Source of the DNA: Pontibacter ruber
GTDB lineage: Bacteria; Bacteroidota; Bacteroidia; Cytophagales; Hymenobacteraceae
Direction of reading: 5' to 3'
DNA length: 64,000 nt
NCBI RefSeq assembly: GCF_023630205.1
Contig: NZ_JALPRR010000001.1
Location: 558,001 to 622,000 of the forward strand
Shown: piece by piece, positions 17,262 to 26,979 of the stretch
How the letters are laid out: the number at the start of each line of letters is the position of its first letter
How positions within the stretch are numbered: the stretch's first letter is position 1
Program-made: the position numbers and the translations under genes
The notes under the pieces: model-generated
Told to the model about the DNA's origin: nothing
What the model saw: the letters and a program-made list of their open reading frames with translations, nothing else
The model's database searches: none

Positions 17262-20200
17262 TTATTGTTTTTTCAGCAACAGTTTCACGCTGCCTGATCC
17301 GGAGTCGCTCACCATGCGGGCGATGTACAGACCTTCGGCAAGGCCACTACCATCTACCTCTACCTGGGTTACTTCACCAGTTCTGGCAGTACCGGATTTC
17401 AATTCACGAATCAGACTACCTTTCAGATCATACAGCTTAACACTATAGTTCTCTTCTCGTGTCAGTGTAAACTCGATGGTAGCTTTGTCTGCAAACGGAG
17501 TTGGATAGGCTTTCAATTGCAGCTTACCTTCCGCACCCTCCAGGCCTTGTAGTGAGCTGCTGGAAGTTGCTGCAAGCTCAGCTCTGCCAAGTGGACAAAC
17601 TCTGTCGTTCGCAACAGACAGCATATCAAGTGTTGGAGACACGTTGCCAGTCTGGAATGCAGTGGTTACCATACTGGTAATCTGTGCAGCCGTATACTCG
17701 TAGTTTACCTCTGGTTGACAAGCATTCAACAAGGCAGCTACTACATTTCTTGCCAAAGCACCCCATGTTCCGGTTGCTTTGCCTAGCTCAGGAGATAGTG
17801 CTTCGAGCAGAGTAAGATCTGCTGGCAGTCCACGTCTGTTGGTGATTTGTGGGAAGAGCGCAAAGAAGGAATCACCTGGATCGTAGCCACAACCCCAGTT
17901 GCCAAAATGCTGCGATTGTTTCCAATAACCTGGAGTACAACCTTCCAGAGCACACACTTCAAAGGTAACAATTGCTGTCGCGCTTACGGCTCCACATGGA
18001 CCTGCAGGATCATTTGTTGTGTATGTTAAAACAACTGGCGTTCCGGCCGCAATAGCGGTTGCACTAGGAGTATAGATATTACCTGTAACGCTACCCTGTC
18101 CGGCAGGAACTGTCCAGGTGGCACTTGTAGCGCTACCACCAAATGTTCCGCTCAGTTGTACTCTTCGTGGCTCTGTACAGGCAACCACATAAGGTCCGCC
18201 TGCACTGACTGTGGCTGCAGGATTAATGGTTATTACCCTGGTGTCGCTCACAGCACTGCAAACTCCAGGAGGGTTGGCACTTGTCAGGCGCAGGGTAATG
18301 GTACCCACATAGTTGGCCGCCACGGTCAGGCTGCCACCAGCCAGCGTATTGTTGGTCAGGATGTTGCCGGCGTTGGCTGGCACCGAAGAAACAATAGACC
18401 AGGTACCTGTGGTGGCGCCACCTGTAACGCTGGCACCTGTAAGAGCTATAACCTGTGCCGTAGCAGACTGGCAGCGCACATCAGGACCGCCCGCCTCAAC
18501 TATGGCAGCAGGATTGATAGTGACAGTTCTTGTATCACTTACCGCCTCGCAAGGGCCTGCAGGATCAGCGCTGGTCAGACGCAGCGTGATGGTACCAACA
18601 TAATTGGCAGCTATAGTTAGCCTTCCGCTTGCCAGCGTGTTGTTAGATAACACATTACCCGCATTGACTGGATTCGATGACACAATGCTCCAGGTACCTG
18701 TTGTAGCTCCACCGGTTATACTTGCTCCGGTCAATGGAATTGACTGCGTAGTAGTAGACTGGCATCGGGTAATATTTTCGCCGGCTTCCACTACAGCCGC
18801 TGGATTAATGGTTACGGTTCTGGTAGCACTCACTGCCTGGCATGGACCGGTTCCATCCGGATCGGCACTTGTCAGTCGTAAGGTGATTACACCGCTATAA
18901 CCAGCTGCTACAGTTAAGCTACCACCCGCTACAGTGGTATTGGTAAGTATGTTGCCCGAATTCGCCGGCACTGAAGAGACAATCGACCAGGTACCGCTTG
19001 TAGTACCTCCGGTAACGCTGGCTCCTGCAAGCGCAATGGCTTGTGCCGTAGTAGACTGGCAACGAACAATAGCTGGCCCGGCATTAACAACAGCTGCAGG
19101 ATTAATGGTTATGACTCTGGTGTCACTCACAGCACTGCAAACTCCGGGAGGATTAGCACTTGTCAGCCTTAGAGTAATGGTACCTGTATAGTTTGCCGCC
19201 ACAGTCAGGCTGCCACTGGCCAGTGTGTTGTTGGCCAGAATATTGCCCGTATTGGCTGGCACCGAAGAGACTATTGACCAGGTACCGGTAGTAGCGCCTC
19301 CGGTTACACTTGCTCCTGAGAGGGCGATTACCTGTGCTGTTGCAGACTGGCAACGTACATCAGGGCCACCGGCCTCTACTATAGCAGCCGGGTTGATGGT
19401 TATGGTTCTGGTATCACTTACCGCCTCACAAGGGCCTGCAGGATCAGCGCTGGTCAGACGCAGCGTGATGGTACCAACATAATTGGCAGCCACTGTCAAC
19501 CTTCCGCTTGCCAGCGTGTTGTTTGATAACACATTACCCGCATTGACTGGATTCGATGACACAATGCTCCAGGTACCTGTTGTAGCTCCACCGGTTATAC
19601 TTGCTCCGGTCAATGGAATTGACTGCGTAGTAGTAGACTGGCAACGGGTAACATTTTCACCGGCCTCTACTGTTACCGGGCTGAAGATTGTACCTGTTAC
19701 CTGTGTACGTGCGCTTTCACAGCCATTGGCTCCGATAGCGCTCACCCAGTAACTACGTGTTTCATTCAGGGTTACTACCAGCGTGTTGTCTGTTTCACCG
19801 GTTATAGGTGTTCCGCCGCTTGCTGCTGTGTACCATCGGTAGCTCACAGCACCTGTAGCATTACCTGTAAGTGTTACTTCTCCAGGGCCGCATCGTTGGG
19901 CATTGCCTGCTACAGGAGCATTGATCGGGGTAGTATTAACAGTGACGGTTACATCGTCTGTATCTGAACAACCTGTTGCTGTGTTCGTCTTGGTCACAAC
20001 ATAGGTAGTAGTAACCAACGGATTGGCAACTGGATTACTGATGTTTGTAGCGCTTAAGCCCGTAGCTGGGGCCCACGCGTAGGTAAAGCCTGCCTCAGGT
20101 GCCTCCCCTATTTGCCTGCCACTCGGGTTGGTAGTACAGGTCTTGGTAAAGTCTGCCCCGGCATTAGCAGTTACAGGAGCCTTATTTACGGTAACAGTCA

Positions 20201-20981
20201 CCTGGTCTGTATCAGAGCAGCCTGTTTCTGTGCTGGTTTTAGTGACGGTATAGGTGGTGGTAGCCGATGGATTGGCTATCGGATTGCTGATATTAGCCGC
20301 ACTCAGCCCTGCTGTTGGGCTCCAGGAGTAAGTATAGCCTGGCTGCGCTGCCTCTCCGATCTGTTTTCCGTTCTGATTGGAAACACAGGTTATGGTAAAG
20401 TCGGCACCCGCGTTGACCACGACCGGCGTAGTGATCGGCAAAACAGCCACCACATCGCACTTAGGAGCGATCTTGGAAGGATCTAAAGGGCATTGATTCC
20501 TGGAGCCACCAGAGGCATCTGTCCAGGCGCCGTAAAAGTTAATAACCTCTACCCTATCCCCACAGTTATAGTTTATTACTCTGTCGTCAACTATACTTCT
20601 GGTAGCGCCTCCCGGAAAACCTTCGCTGTTGCAGCCATCTATCGTAAATCGGCTTGTCTCAACACCGGCAGCGTTTCTGATCACTACAGTTCCCCAATAG
20701 GCATAAGATGTCCGCAGAGACTGGGTTGTATTCTTGATTGTAAAGGTAATGGAGGAAGTCAAAGGGGCACCTGGTTCGCAGGTGACGCAACCTGTGCCTG
20801 TCAGAGTAGCTCCAATTACCTGCAGGTCCTGGGCAGTACACCTGTCAGGATCAGGCAAGTCTTGCGCATAGGAGTTGGTCGTGAATGTAAGAACAGCTAC
20901 TATAGTACACAACCATAGTAGCTGCAACTGCTTTAAAAGAAGGGTCCCCCTTCTGCTCGTGTGATTGTTAAAATCCTTCAT
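17262..20981 (-). CDS. giant secreted modular protein with CTPGYWK domain and T9SS type A sorting signal
   Basis: 1239 aa. Order: signal peptide (1-40, ending NSYAQ); a Cys-containing domain (~41-185); two PKD-like repeats starting NAGADFT (~188-268, ~269-348); an Ig-like domain with RCGPGEVTL (~349-437); five ~97-residue modules (~438-925), each with a RCQS motif, GTWSIVSS and LRLTSA; one divergent module (~925-1010); a CTPGYWKQSQHFGNWGC domain (~1013-1130); and a C-terminal sorting domain (~1150-1239) with YPTPFADKATIEF and GLYIAR. The last feature marks export by type IX secretion and surface attachment or release. Modules 1-2 and 4-5 are near-identical at DNA level, 880 bases apart, showing recent duplication. 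Likely an adhesin or surface matrix protein; ligand unknown. Confidence 0.85.
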   Translation of the reverse strand: MKDFNNHTSRRGTLLLKQLQLLWLCTIVAVLTFTTNSYAQDLPDPDRCTAQDLQVIGATLTGTGCVTCEPGAPLTSSITFTIKNTTQSLRTSYAYWGTVVIRNAAGVETSRFTIDGCNSEGFPGGATRSIVDDRVINYNCGDRVEVINFYGAWTDASGGSRNQCPLDPSKIAPKCDVVAVLPITTPVVVNAGADFTITCVSNQNGKQIGEAAQPGYTYSWSPTAGLSAANISNPIANPSATTTYTVTKTSTETGCSDTDQVTVTVNKAPVTANAGADFTKTCTTNPSGRQIGEAPEAGFTYAWAPATGLSATNISNPVANPLVTTTYVVTKTNTATGCSDTDDVTVTVNTTPINAPVAGNAQRCGPGEVTLTGNATGAVSYRWYTAASGGTPITGETDNTLVVTLNETRSYWVSAIGANGCESARTQVTGTIFSPVTVEAGENVTRCQSTTTQSIPLTGASITGGATTGTWSIVSSNPVNAGNVLSNNTLASGRLTVAANYVGTITLRLTSADPAGPCEAVSDTRTITINPAAIVEAGGPDVRCQSATAQVIALSGASVTGGATTGTWSIVSSVPANTGNILANNTLASGSLTVAANYTGTITLRLTSANPPGVCSAVSDTRVITINPAAVVNAGPAIVRCQSTTAQAIALAGASVTGGTTSGTWSIVSSVPANSGNILTNTTVAGGSLTVAAGYSGVITLRLTSADPDGTGPCQAVSATRTVTINPAAVVEAGENITRCQSTTTQSIPLTGASITGGATTGTWSIVSSNPVNAGNVLSNNTLASGRLTIAANYVGTITLRLTSADPAGPCEAVSDTRTVTINPAAIVEAGGPDVRCQSATAQVIALTGASVTGGATTGTWSIVSSVPANAGNILTNNTLAGGSLTVAANYVGTITLRLTSANPPGVCSAVSDTRVITINPAATVSAGGPYVVACTEPRRVQLSGTFGGSATSATWTVPAGQGSVTGNIYTPSATAIAAGTPVVLTYTTNDPAGPCGAVSATAIVTFEVCALEGCTPGYWKQSQHFGNWGCGYDPGDSFFALFPQITNRRGLPADLTLLEALSPELGKATGTWGALARNVVAALLNACQPEVNYEYTAAQITSMVTTAFQTGNVSPTLDMLSVANDRVCPLGRAELAATSSSSLQGLEGAEGKLQLKAYPTPFADKATIEFTLTREENYSVKLYDLKGSLIRELKSGTARTGEVTQVEVDGSGLAEGLYIARMVSDSGSGSVKLLLKKQ

Positions 20982-21641
20982 GTTTTCCGTTTGGTTTTGT
21001 TGCAGACTTTGCTCTTAACTCGGCTCACATCAAAGAATAGGCAAAGCAGTACCACCCCAATGAGGTCAGACCATCATCAAGGTGCTACAGCTGCTCGCTA
21101 TTACCGGAGAAGCGGTCGTAATTCTACTAAGTCGTGTCTTTTACAGGAAATCAGGGGCCTGCGCGAAAGAGATGGTGCAGGCAAGAACATTGATCGAAGA
21201 CGCTAAAAGGTGTATAGAGCTCTCTCACAACTAAATGCGTGTTTAAGTTCTTTGATACATCTCTGTAAAGGATAGGGAAACCTTGATTCAGGCTTCCAGC
21301 CCTTCTAAACAGGCTTATAGAAGGGAGAAGCGAGTCTTAAGGGCAGGAACTCTTCCAGTACTTAAAGCACTGACAACAGCAGAGTTATTCCGCCAAAACA
21401 GACAGGAACACTTCGCAGCAAAGGCTTTAACCATTATTTGACTGGTTATATTAATTTACGAAACACACTTGCACTCAGCCTCTTATTAATATGACTATTT
21501 TTAATATATGGGCCAAAGATTTTGTAAACATCCTTAAAAGGTGGGTATAAGAGGGTGAATACTATAGTAGCAATTTTGATGGATTGCTTCCATAGCAAGC
21601 ATATAAAGATAAGGGCTGGCAAAAGAAAAACTACTCATAAC
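20982..21641. other. 660-base gap without a recognisable gene
   Basis: Region upstream of the giant gene. Only short unsupported reading frames are seen. A small inverted repeat CCCTTCTA/TAGAAGGG occurs near 21299-21326. Composition becomes AT-rich from about 21430. It may hold the long leader or regulatory region of the T9SS cargo gene, or a decayed gene; I see no clear promoter. Confidence 0.4.
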
Positions 21642-21671
21642 AAAAAGTGCACCTCTAAGGGTGCACTTTTT
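21642..21671. terminator. perfect bidirectional hairpin
   Basis: Arms AAAAAGTGCACC (21642-21653) and GGTGCACTTTTT (21660-21671) with a 6-base loop. It lies 33 bases beyond the stop of the 58-aa minus-strand gene. Confidence 0.85.
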
Positions 21672-21703
21672 AAAGCTCATCAAGTAAGCATTTGCTGCAA
21701 TCT

Positions 21704-21880
21704 TCAGTTCTCGGAAAAGCTGTAGTCATAGAAATTGTACACTTCTACTTCTTTCGGCCTCCTATCACCAAATTGTCTAAAAATCACTCTTTTGGGGCTC
21801 TCATCCGGAGACTCATATCCCCACTTTAGCCGGTTAACATACTTCAATTCTTCGGGCAATTCAATCTTACGTTGCTTCAT
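21704..21880 (-). CDS. small hypothetical protein (58 aa)
   Basis: An uninterrupted 59-codon frame from the ATG at 21880 to TGA at 21704, read by hand. It starts MKQRKIELPEELKYV, contains WGYESPDESPKRVIFRQFGD, and ends YNFYDYSFSEN. The composition (charged, aromatic, no low complexity) is that of a real soluble protein, and a perfect terminator follows at 21642-21671. I do not recognise the family. It could be a partial or accessory gene such as an antitoxin-sized protein, but there is no toxin partner. Confidence 0.55.
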   Translation of the reverse strand: MKQRKIELPEELKYVNRLKWGYESPDESPKRVIFRQFGDRRPKEVEVYNFYDYSFSEN

Positions 21881-22025
21881 AGGAGGTGCTTACGTTGGTT
21901 TATACTGATTTGCACTCAAAACAGAGCCTCACCAAAGAGTATCTTCTATGACGAGAGTCACTAACGTTTACGTAGCTGCTGTGCCCGGAGGTAAGCTAAA
22001 ATTAAAGGATAAACCTGCACTTTAA

Positions 22026-22661
22026 CTATAAAATAGCCAATTCTGCCTCCTTACTGTTGTTTTCAAGGTCGCGCTTCCAGTCCAGGTACCCGATTATACA
22101 TAAAATCAGGAAAATAAAGTACAAACCGCTGGTCAGGTAGAGCTCTTTGTAAAGGTAAACACCAACATAAATCACATCTACCACCAGCCATACAATCCAA
22201 TTTTCCAGTTGCTTCTTGGCCATCATCCAATACCCGATCAGACTGATGGCCGTGGTAGCGGAATCGGTGTACGACAAGTCGGCCTGGGTATAGTTATCCA
22301 GAAAGTAGCCCAGGCACAACGTAAAAATTGCTCCCAGCACCAGCATAAGCAGCATTTCCTTCTTCTTTACCCGGCTTACTTTCTCTTCGGTTTGCCCTTT
22401 GCCTCCGTACAGCCACAAATACCATCCGTACAGGCTCGTAATTACATAAAAGGCATTCAGCCCCATGTCGGCATACAGCCGCGCTTCATAAAAGATCACC
22501 ACATACATGGCCACGCTCACCAGGCTTACGGGCCATGTCCAGACGTTTTGCCGCGCTGCCAGCCACACGCCGGCCACACCTGTTACTGCGCCGGCCAGTT
22601 CCAGCAGGCTCATGGCTTGCCAGGCTGCTGCCAGGCTCTCTGCAATGTCTGTACTATTCAT
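22026..22661 (-). CDS. PnuC-family transporter (nicotinamide riboside or thiamine, PnuT-like)
   Basis: 211 aa with about seven membrane segments. Seen: AGVWLAARQNVWTWPVSLVSV, then FYEARLYADMGLNAFYV and LYGWYLW, and near the C-terminus NWIVWLVVDVIYVGVYLYK and GYLDWKR. These are the vitamin-binding aromatic motifs of PnuC/PnuT carriers, which move nicotinamide riboside or thiamine across the inner membrane by facilitated diffusion driven by phosphorylation inside. In many Bacteroidetes a pnuT gene lies next to a TPP-riboswitch TonB receptor; here it is 7 kb from one and has no riboswitch of its own, so the substrate stays open. Confidence 0.85.
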   Translation of the reverse strand: MNSTDIAESLAAAWQAMSLLELAGAVTGVAGVWLAARQNVWTWPVSLVSVAMYVVIFYEARLYADMGLNAFYVITSLYGWYLWLYGGKGQTEEKVSRVKKKEMLLMLVLGAIFTLCLGYFLDNYTQADLSYTDSATTAISLIGYWMMAKKQLENWIVWLVVDVIYVGVYLYKELYLTSGLYFIFLILCIIGYLDWKRDLENNSKEAELAIL

Positions 22662-22761
22662 ACTATACTTTAAATCGCTTTTATACCCGATTTCGTTTGT
22701 AAGTTTGCAAATAAAACAAAACGGCCAAAGCCAACGCGCAACTATAACAAGTTAAAAGTAT

Positions 22762-23079
22762 ATGCAGGAGATCACAGCTCAGGAACTAAAGGACAGGTTG
22801 GCCAGACAGAATGAAATGCAACTGGTGGATGTACGGGAGCCTTTTGAGTTCGAATTATGCAACCTCGGAGGCGAGCTCATTCCGCTCGGCGAACTGCCCA
22901 AACAGGCTAACCGCATCAGACGCGATGTTCCCGTAGTATTGATATGCCACCATGGATTTCGGAGCGCACAGGCCATCAATTACCTCACGCAACGCCTTGG
23001 CTACGAGAACCTGCTCAACCTGAAAGGCGGTATCCATGCCTGGGCTACGCAGGTAGACCCGACCATGCGGGTGTACTAG
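22762..23079 (+). CDS. rhodanese-like domain protein
   Basis: 105-aa single rhodanese domain. Seen: VDVREPFEFE (residues 22-31), the active loop CHHGFRS with catalytic C62, and GGIHAWA near the end. Likely a cytoplasmic sulfurtransferase or sulfur carrier; partner unknown. Divergent from the PnuC-family gene with a 100-base shared upstream region that contains TAAGTTTG near 22700 as a possible -7 element. Confidence 0.9.
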   Translation: MQEITAQELKDRLARQNEMQLVDVREPFEFELCNLGGELIPLGELPKQANRIRRDVPVVLICHHGFRSAQAINYLTQRLGYENLLNLKGGIHAWATQVDPTMRVY

Positions 23080-23240
23080 CCCATTGATTGCAGACAATCC
23101 GCCTCTCAGGAAGTATGTTCCGGCCTGCTATCCGTAACGGATTGAAACATTTATAAAAATATTATACAACCTGTAGCATACATTTCTTAATTAATTGTTG
23201 TAATTTTACGCGGCAAATAAGAACCCCTAAATTATTTGCC

Positions 23241-24710
23241 ATGCTCTCTGATCAGTCTAAGATTTTATTCGAAGCACTCACCTACGACGACGTGCTTCTG
23301 CTCCCGGCTTATTCCGAGGTACTCCCTAAAGACACCGATACTTCCACACAGCTTACCAGAAATATCCGTATCAACATTCCGCTTCTTTCTGCGGCTATGG
23401 ATACTGTAACCGAGGCAGATCTGGCCATTGCCATGGCTCAGGAAGGCGGTATCGGCATTATCCATAAAAACATGTCGATCAGGGCACAGGCCGAACAGGT
23501 GCGCAAAGTAAAGCGCTCGGAAAGCGGCATGATCCTCGATCCGATCACGCTGGAAGAAAATGCAACCCTTGGTGATGCCGTACGCATTATGTCGGAACAC
23601 AAGATCGGCGGCATTCCGGTTACGAACGGAGATGGCAAGCTGACCGGTATCCTCACAAACCGCGACCTGCGTTTCGAGAAAGACCTGACCCAGTCGGTTG
23701 CCGATGTGATGACGCGCGAGAACCTGATCACTGCTGAAAAAGGCACTGACCTGGCGAAAGCAGAAGACATCCTGCAGCAGTATAAAATCGAAAAGCTGCC
23801 TGTAGTAGACGAGCACGGCAAACTGGTAGGCCTTATCACCTACAAAGACATCCTGAAGAAAAAGGACCGCCCGAACGCCTGCAAAGATGAGTACGGCCGC
23901 CTGCGTGTAGGAGCTGCCGTGGGCGTTACGCCTGACGTGATGGACCGTATCAAGGCGCTTGTAGAAGCAGGCGTTGACGTGATCAGCATTGACACTGCAC
24001 ACGGCCATTCCAAAGGTGTACTGGATTCCGTTAGAAATATCAAGCAGGCATACCCGAACCTGGAGGTAATAGCCGGCAACATTGCCACCGCAGAAGGTGC
24101 CCGCGCCCTGGCAGATGCCGGCGCTGACGCCGTGAAAGTAGGTGTAGGCCCGGGCAGTATCTGTACTACCCGCGTGATCGCCGGCATCGGTGTTCCGCAG
24201 CTTTCCGCTGTAATGGAGGCTGCAAAAGGCCTGCAGGGTACCGGTGTTCCGATTATAGCAGATGGAGGCATCAAGTTCTCGGGCGATATTGTAAAAGCAC
24301 TGGCAGGTGGCGCAAGCACTGTAATGGTTGGCTCTTTGCTGGCCGGAACAGACGAGGCTCCGGGCGAAATGCTTATTTACGAAGGCCGTAAGTTCAAGAC
24401 CTACCGCGGTATGGGCTCGATCGAAGCGATGGAAGAAGGCTCGAAAGACCGTTACTTCCAGGGCAACGAAAGCGACTCTAAAAAACTGGTGCCGGAAGGC
24501 ATCGTGGGCCGCGTGCCATACAAGGGCTTTGTATCTGAAATGATCTACCAGCTGGTGGGCGGTATCAGAGCAGGTATGGGGTATTGCGGCACTGCAACCA
24601 TCGAGCAATTGCAAAATGCTAAGATGGTGAAGATTACAGGAGCAGGCCTCCGCGAGAGCCATCCGCACGATGTGCAGATCACGCGCGAAGCACCAAACTA
24701 TAGCCGATAA
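23241..24710 (+). CDS. guaB: IMP dehydrogenase
   Basis: 489 aa. NAD-dependent oxidation of IMP to XMP, the committed step to GTP. Seen: two CBS domains inserted at ~95-205 ([13 protein letters not shown], then [13 protein letters not shown]), [13 protein letters not shown] at 248-260, catalytic C308 in [21 protein letters not shown], and the YRGMGS flap. Full length, no defect. The coding region lacks the TATACTT/AAGTATA heptamer found in most neighbours. A TAATTTTA box about 35 bases before the ATG is a possible -7 element. Confidence 0.97.
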   Translation: MLSDQSKILFEALTYDDVLLLPAYSEVLPKDTDTSTQLTRNIRINIPLLSAAMDTVTEADLAIAMAQEGGIGIIHKNMSIRAQAEQVRKVKRSESGMILDPITLEENATLGDAVRIMSEHKIGGIPVTNGDGKLTGILTNRDLRFEKDLTQSVADVMTRENLITAEKGTDLAKAEDILQQYKIEKLPVVDEHGKLVGLITYKDILKKKDRPNACKDEYGRLRVGAAVGVTPDVMDRIKALVEAGVDVISIDTAHGHSKGVLDSVRNIKQAYPNLEVIAGNIATAEGARALADAGADAVKVGVGPGSICTTRVIAGIGVPQLSAVMEAAKGLQGTGVPIIADGGIKFSGDIVKALAGGASTVMVGSLLAGTDEAPGEMLIYEGRKFKTYRGMGSIEAMEEGSKDRYFQGNESDSKKLVPEGIVGRVPYKGFVSEMIYQLVGGIRAGMGYCGTATIEQLQNAKMVKITGAGLRESHPHDVQITREAPNYSR

Positions 24711-24715
24711 GGTTT

Positions 24716-24753
24716 TGTAAGTAGGTTAGCAACAAAAAGCTAACCTACTTACA
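24716..24753. terminator. perfect hairpin after guaB
   Basis: 15-base perfect arms (24716-24730 and 24739-24753) reading TGTAAGTAGGTTAGC and its complement, with an A-rich 8-base loop. There is no T-run directly after it, so it may be a weak terminator or mRNA-protecting hairpin. Confidence 0.6.
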
Positions 24754-24803
24754 TTATATTACGTTATGCAAGGTGTTTTTTAAAAGAAACACATCCCGAC
24801 ACC

Positions 24804-26966
24804 TTGGCCAATGAGCAGAAATTTTTCTTACCTTACATACTGCTAAAGCTTCAGGCACGGCACAAGCTCCCGCAATCAAATAAAAGCACGGGTTTCCGTT
24901 TTATGCTTTACAGGACAAACGCAAGATCATTATTGGTTACTGTTGCCATTATCAGCTGGTCGCTGCTTCTGGCCAATGTGCTGCTTTCTGCAGAAACCAT
25001 GCGACAGCCTGGTGCAGTAAAGCTGGCCTTGCCATATGTCGACAATATCCTGACGGTTATTTTTATACTTTCTGTCTTCTTCTACCAGCGGCTCAGTACC
25101 GAAAACCTAAAGGGCATAGACTTTATCGGGTACCTCTGGAATCTGTTTTCAAAGGCCGGAATTGCCGCTTACCTGAGCATAGCCCTGATCCTGGGTTATC
25201 GCATGATAACCAGCTATGCCAACCTGCAATCGCCGTTGCTGCTGCACATTGTGTACCAGGTAAACTTTGGCCTGCTGGTGCTGTTCCTGGCAAAAGCATT
25301 TTACATCTGGCAAAAGCTGCTGCTTTACCATAAAAACAGGTTTCTGCAGATCGCTTGGGACTGGTACGAGCTGCTGCTGTTCAGCACACTGCTGCTCACG
25401 CTGCTCAACTTCAACTACACCAGCTACGTGTTTCTGCCGCTGCTGGCGCTGCTCGGGTTTTATACTTTGTTTTTGTGCACCAACCTGAAGTGGGTTGCCT
25501 TCCTGACGTTCAACAAAAAGAGCCGTTCGCTGGTGCTGATCGGTGCCATACTTGTCAGCTGCTACATCTTCATCCGCTTTTTCCATCAGTTTGCCGATAG
25601 CCCCGATCTGGTGATCGACTATTCTGATGTGGCATTTTTGCTGCTGGCGATGCTGTTTGTGGGGCTTTATACGTTGGCGGCCTTTCTGGTGTCGCTCTTC
25701 AGTTTGCCAACCTCCAGCGTGTTTGAGCAGAAAAGCGAAGACCTGCTTAACTTCCAGCGCCTGAGCCAGTCTATCCAGCAGGGGCAAAGCGAGCCGCAGG
25801 TATACAACATGCTTTTCGAGAGCACCATCCGGGCCTCGGATGCCAGCGCTGCCTGGTTCGAGCTTTACAAAGGCACCGATCCGCAGGTTTCGCACCTGCT
25901 CACCATTAAAAACGAGCAGATCGAGCGTATCCGGCACCTGCTGATGGCCTACAACATCCAGAACATCGACTACATCAACAACAACCTGGACCGCAACCCG
26001 GGCTTCCGCGACCTGACATTGCCCTGGAAGTCGCTGATCATACTTCCGATCAAGTCCAAGCAGCACCAGTTCGGGGTTTTATACTTGCTCAAAGACATTG
26101 AACAGGGCTTTGACCGGGAGACCGTAAACGTATTGCGCACGTTCACAAACCAGACCATCCTGACCATCGAAAACCTGCGCCTGGTGGCAGAATCGCTGCA
26201 GAACGAGCGTTACAAGGAGGAACTGAAAATTGCCAGTACGGTACAGGAAAACCTCATCCCGAAAACATTCCCTAGCGACAGCTGGTTTGAGATAAGCACG
26301 CACTCCAAAGCTGCTAAGGAGGTAGGAGGTGACTTTTACGACTTCCTGCAACTGAGCGAGTCGCGGATTGCCATTATCATTGGAGACGTATCGGGCAAGG
26401 GTATCTCGGCAGCGTTCCATATGGCGCAGATGAAAGGTATTTTTCACGGGCTGATGCAGCAGGACATGGCCCCGAGCGAGTTTATGAAACAGGCCAACTC
26501 CGCCCTGAGCCGCTGCCTGGAGAAAACCTCTTTCATTACTTCTGCGCTATATATCATTGATTATCGCATGAAAGGCTTTATGTTTGCGCGCGCCGGCCAT
26601 TGCCACACGCTTTACTATAATGCCATGATGGAGGATACCTTCTATTTTCAGACAGAAGGTTTGGGTTTGGGCATTATTCGCGACAAAAGCTACAACAACC
26701 ACGTACGGGAGATGTACTACGATTATAACCCCGGCGACGTGATGGTGATTTACACCGATGGCATTGTAGAGGCCCGGAATGATAAAAGTGATGAGTACGG
26801 GGAAGACCGCTTACGGTATATGCTTACACAAACCTATCACCTTGAAGCAGAGGATATCAAGTGTGCTATCATAAACGACCTGGAGGACTTTACGGGTACC
26901 GGCAGTCTTTACGACGACCAGACCCTGCTTGTGATTAAGTTTAAAGCTACTCAACCTAACGAATAA
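24804..26966 (+). CDS. membrane-bound SpoIIE-type PP2C phosphatase with GAF-like domain
   Basis: 720 aa from a TTG at 24804; no in-frame ATG precedes it, and the next ATG is at 24903 (residue 34). The stretch before that ATG looks coding (QKFFLPYILLKLQARHK), so TTG is kept with caution. Six to eight membrane helices fill ~40-300, a GAF-like region ~330-470, a coiled linker (EELKIASTVQENLIP), and the phosphatase domain ~495-715 with metal-binding GGDFYDF (~505), GDVSGKG (~527) and YTDGIVEARN (~651). It should dephosphorylate the STAS protein encoded next, the role of RsbU/SpoIIE in partner switching. Confidence 0.85.
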   Translation: MANEQKFFLPYILLKLQARHKLPQSNKSTGFRFMLYRTNARSLLVTVAIISWSLLLANVLLSAETMRQPGAVKLALPYVDNILTVIFILSVFFYQRLSTENLKGIDFIGYLWNLFSKAGIAAYLSIALILGYRMITSYANLQSPLLLHIVYQVNFGLLVLFLAKAFYIWQKLLLYHKNRFLQIAWDWYELLLFSTLLLTLLNFNYTSYVFLPLLALLGFYTLFLCTNLKWVAFLTFNKKSRSLVLIGAILVSCYIFIRFFHQFADSPDLVIDYSDVAFLLLAMLFVGLYTLAAFLVSLFSLPTSSVFEQKSEDLLNFQRLSQSIQQGQSEPQVYNMLFESTIRASDASAAWFELYKGTDPQVSHLLTIKNEQIERIRHLLMAYNIQNIDYINNNLDRNPGFRDLTLPWKSLIILPIKSKQHQFGVLYLLKDIEQGFDRETVNVLRTFTNQTILTIENLRLVAESLQNERYKEELKIASTVQENLIPKTFPSDSWFEISTHSKAAKEVGGDFYDFLQLSESRIAIIIGDVSGKGISAAFHMAQMKGIFHGLMQQDMAPSEFMKQANSALSRCLEKTSFITSALYIIDYRMKGFMFARAGHCHTLYYNAMMEDTFYFQTEGLGLGIIRDKSYNNHVREMYYDYNPGDVMVIYTDGIVEARNDKSDEYGEDRLRYMLTQTYHLEAEDIKCAIINDLEDFTGTGSLYDDQTLLVIKFKATQPNE

Positions 26967-26979
26967 ATAGACGTACAGT

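Noticed and set aside
18200-19670. Repeats considered as a CRISPR array
   Set aside because: Repeat unit is ~290 bases, in frame and encodes protein modules; no short repeats or spacers.
20961-21206. 81-codon frame upstream of the giant gene
   Set aside because: Overlaps the start of the giant gene antisense, and is Arg/Ser-rich without domain pattern.
21491-21550. Short ATG frame of 19 codons in the gap
   Set aside because: Too short to support; no conserved context visible.
23265-24668. 467-codon open frame on the strand opposite guaB
   Set aside because: Lies wholly opposite a certain gene; Cys/His-rich composition without domain pattern is what the reverse strand of a GC-rich gene yields.
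25149-26066. 305-codon frame opposite the phosphatase gene
   Set aside because: Gln/His/Val-rich composition typical of a reverse-strand reading of Leu-rich membrane helices.
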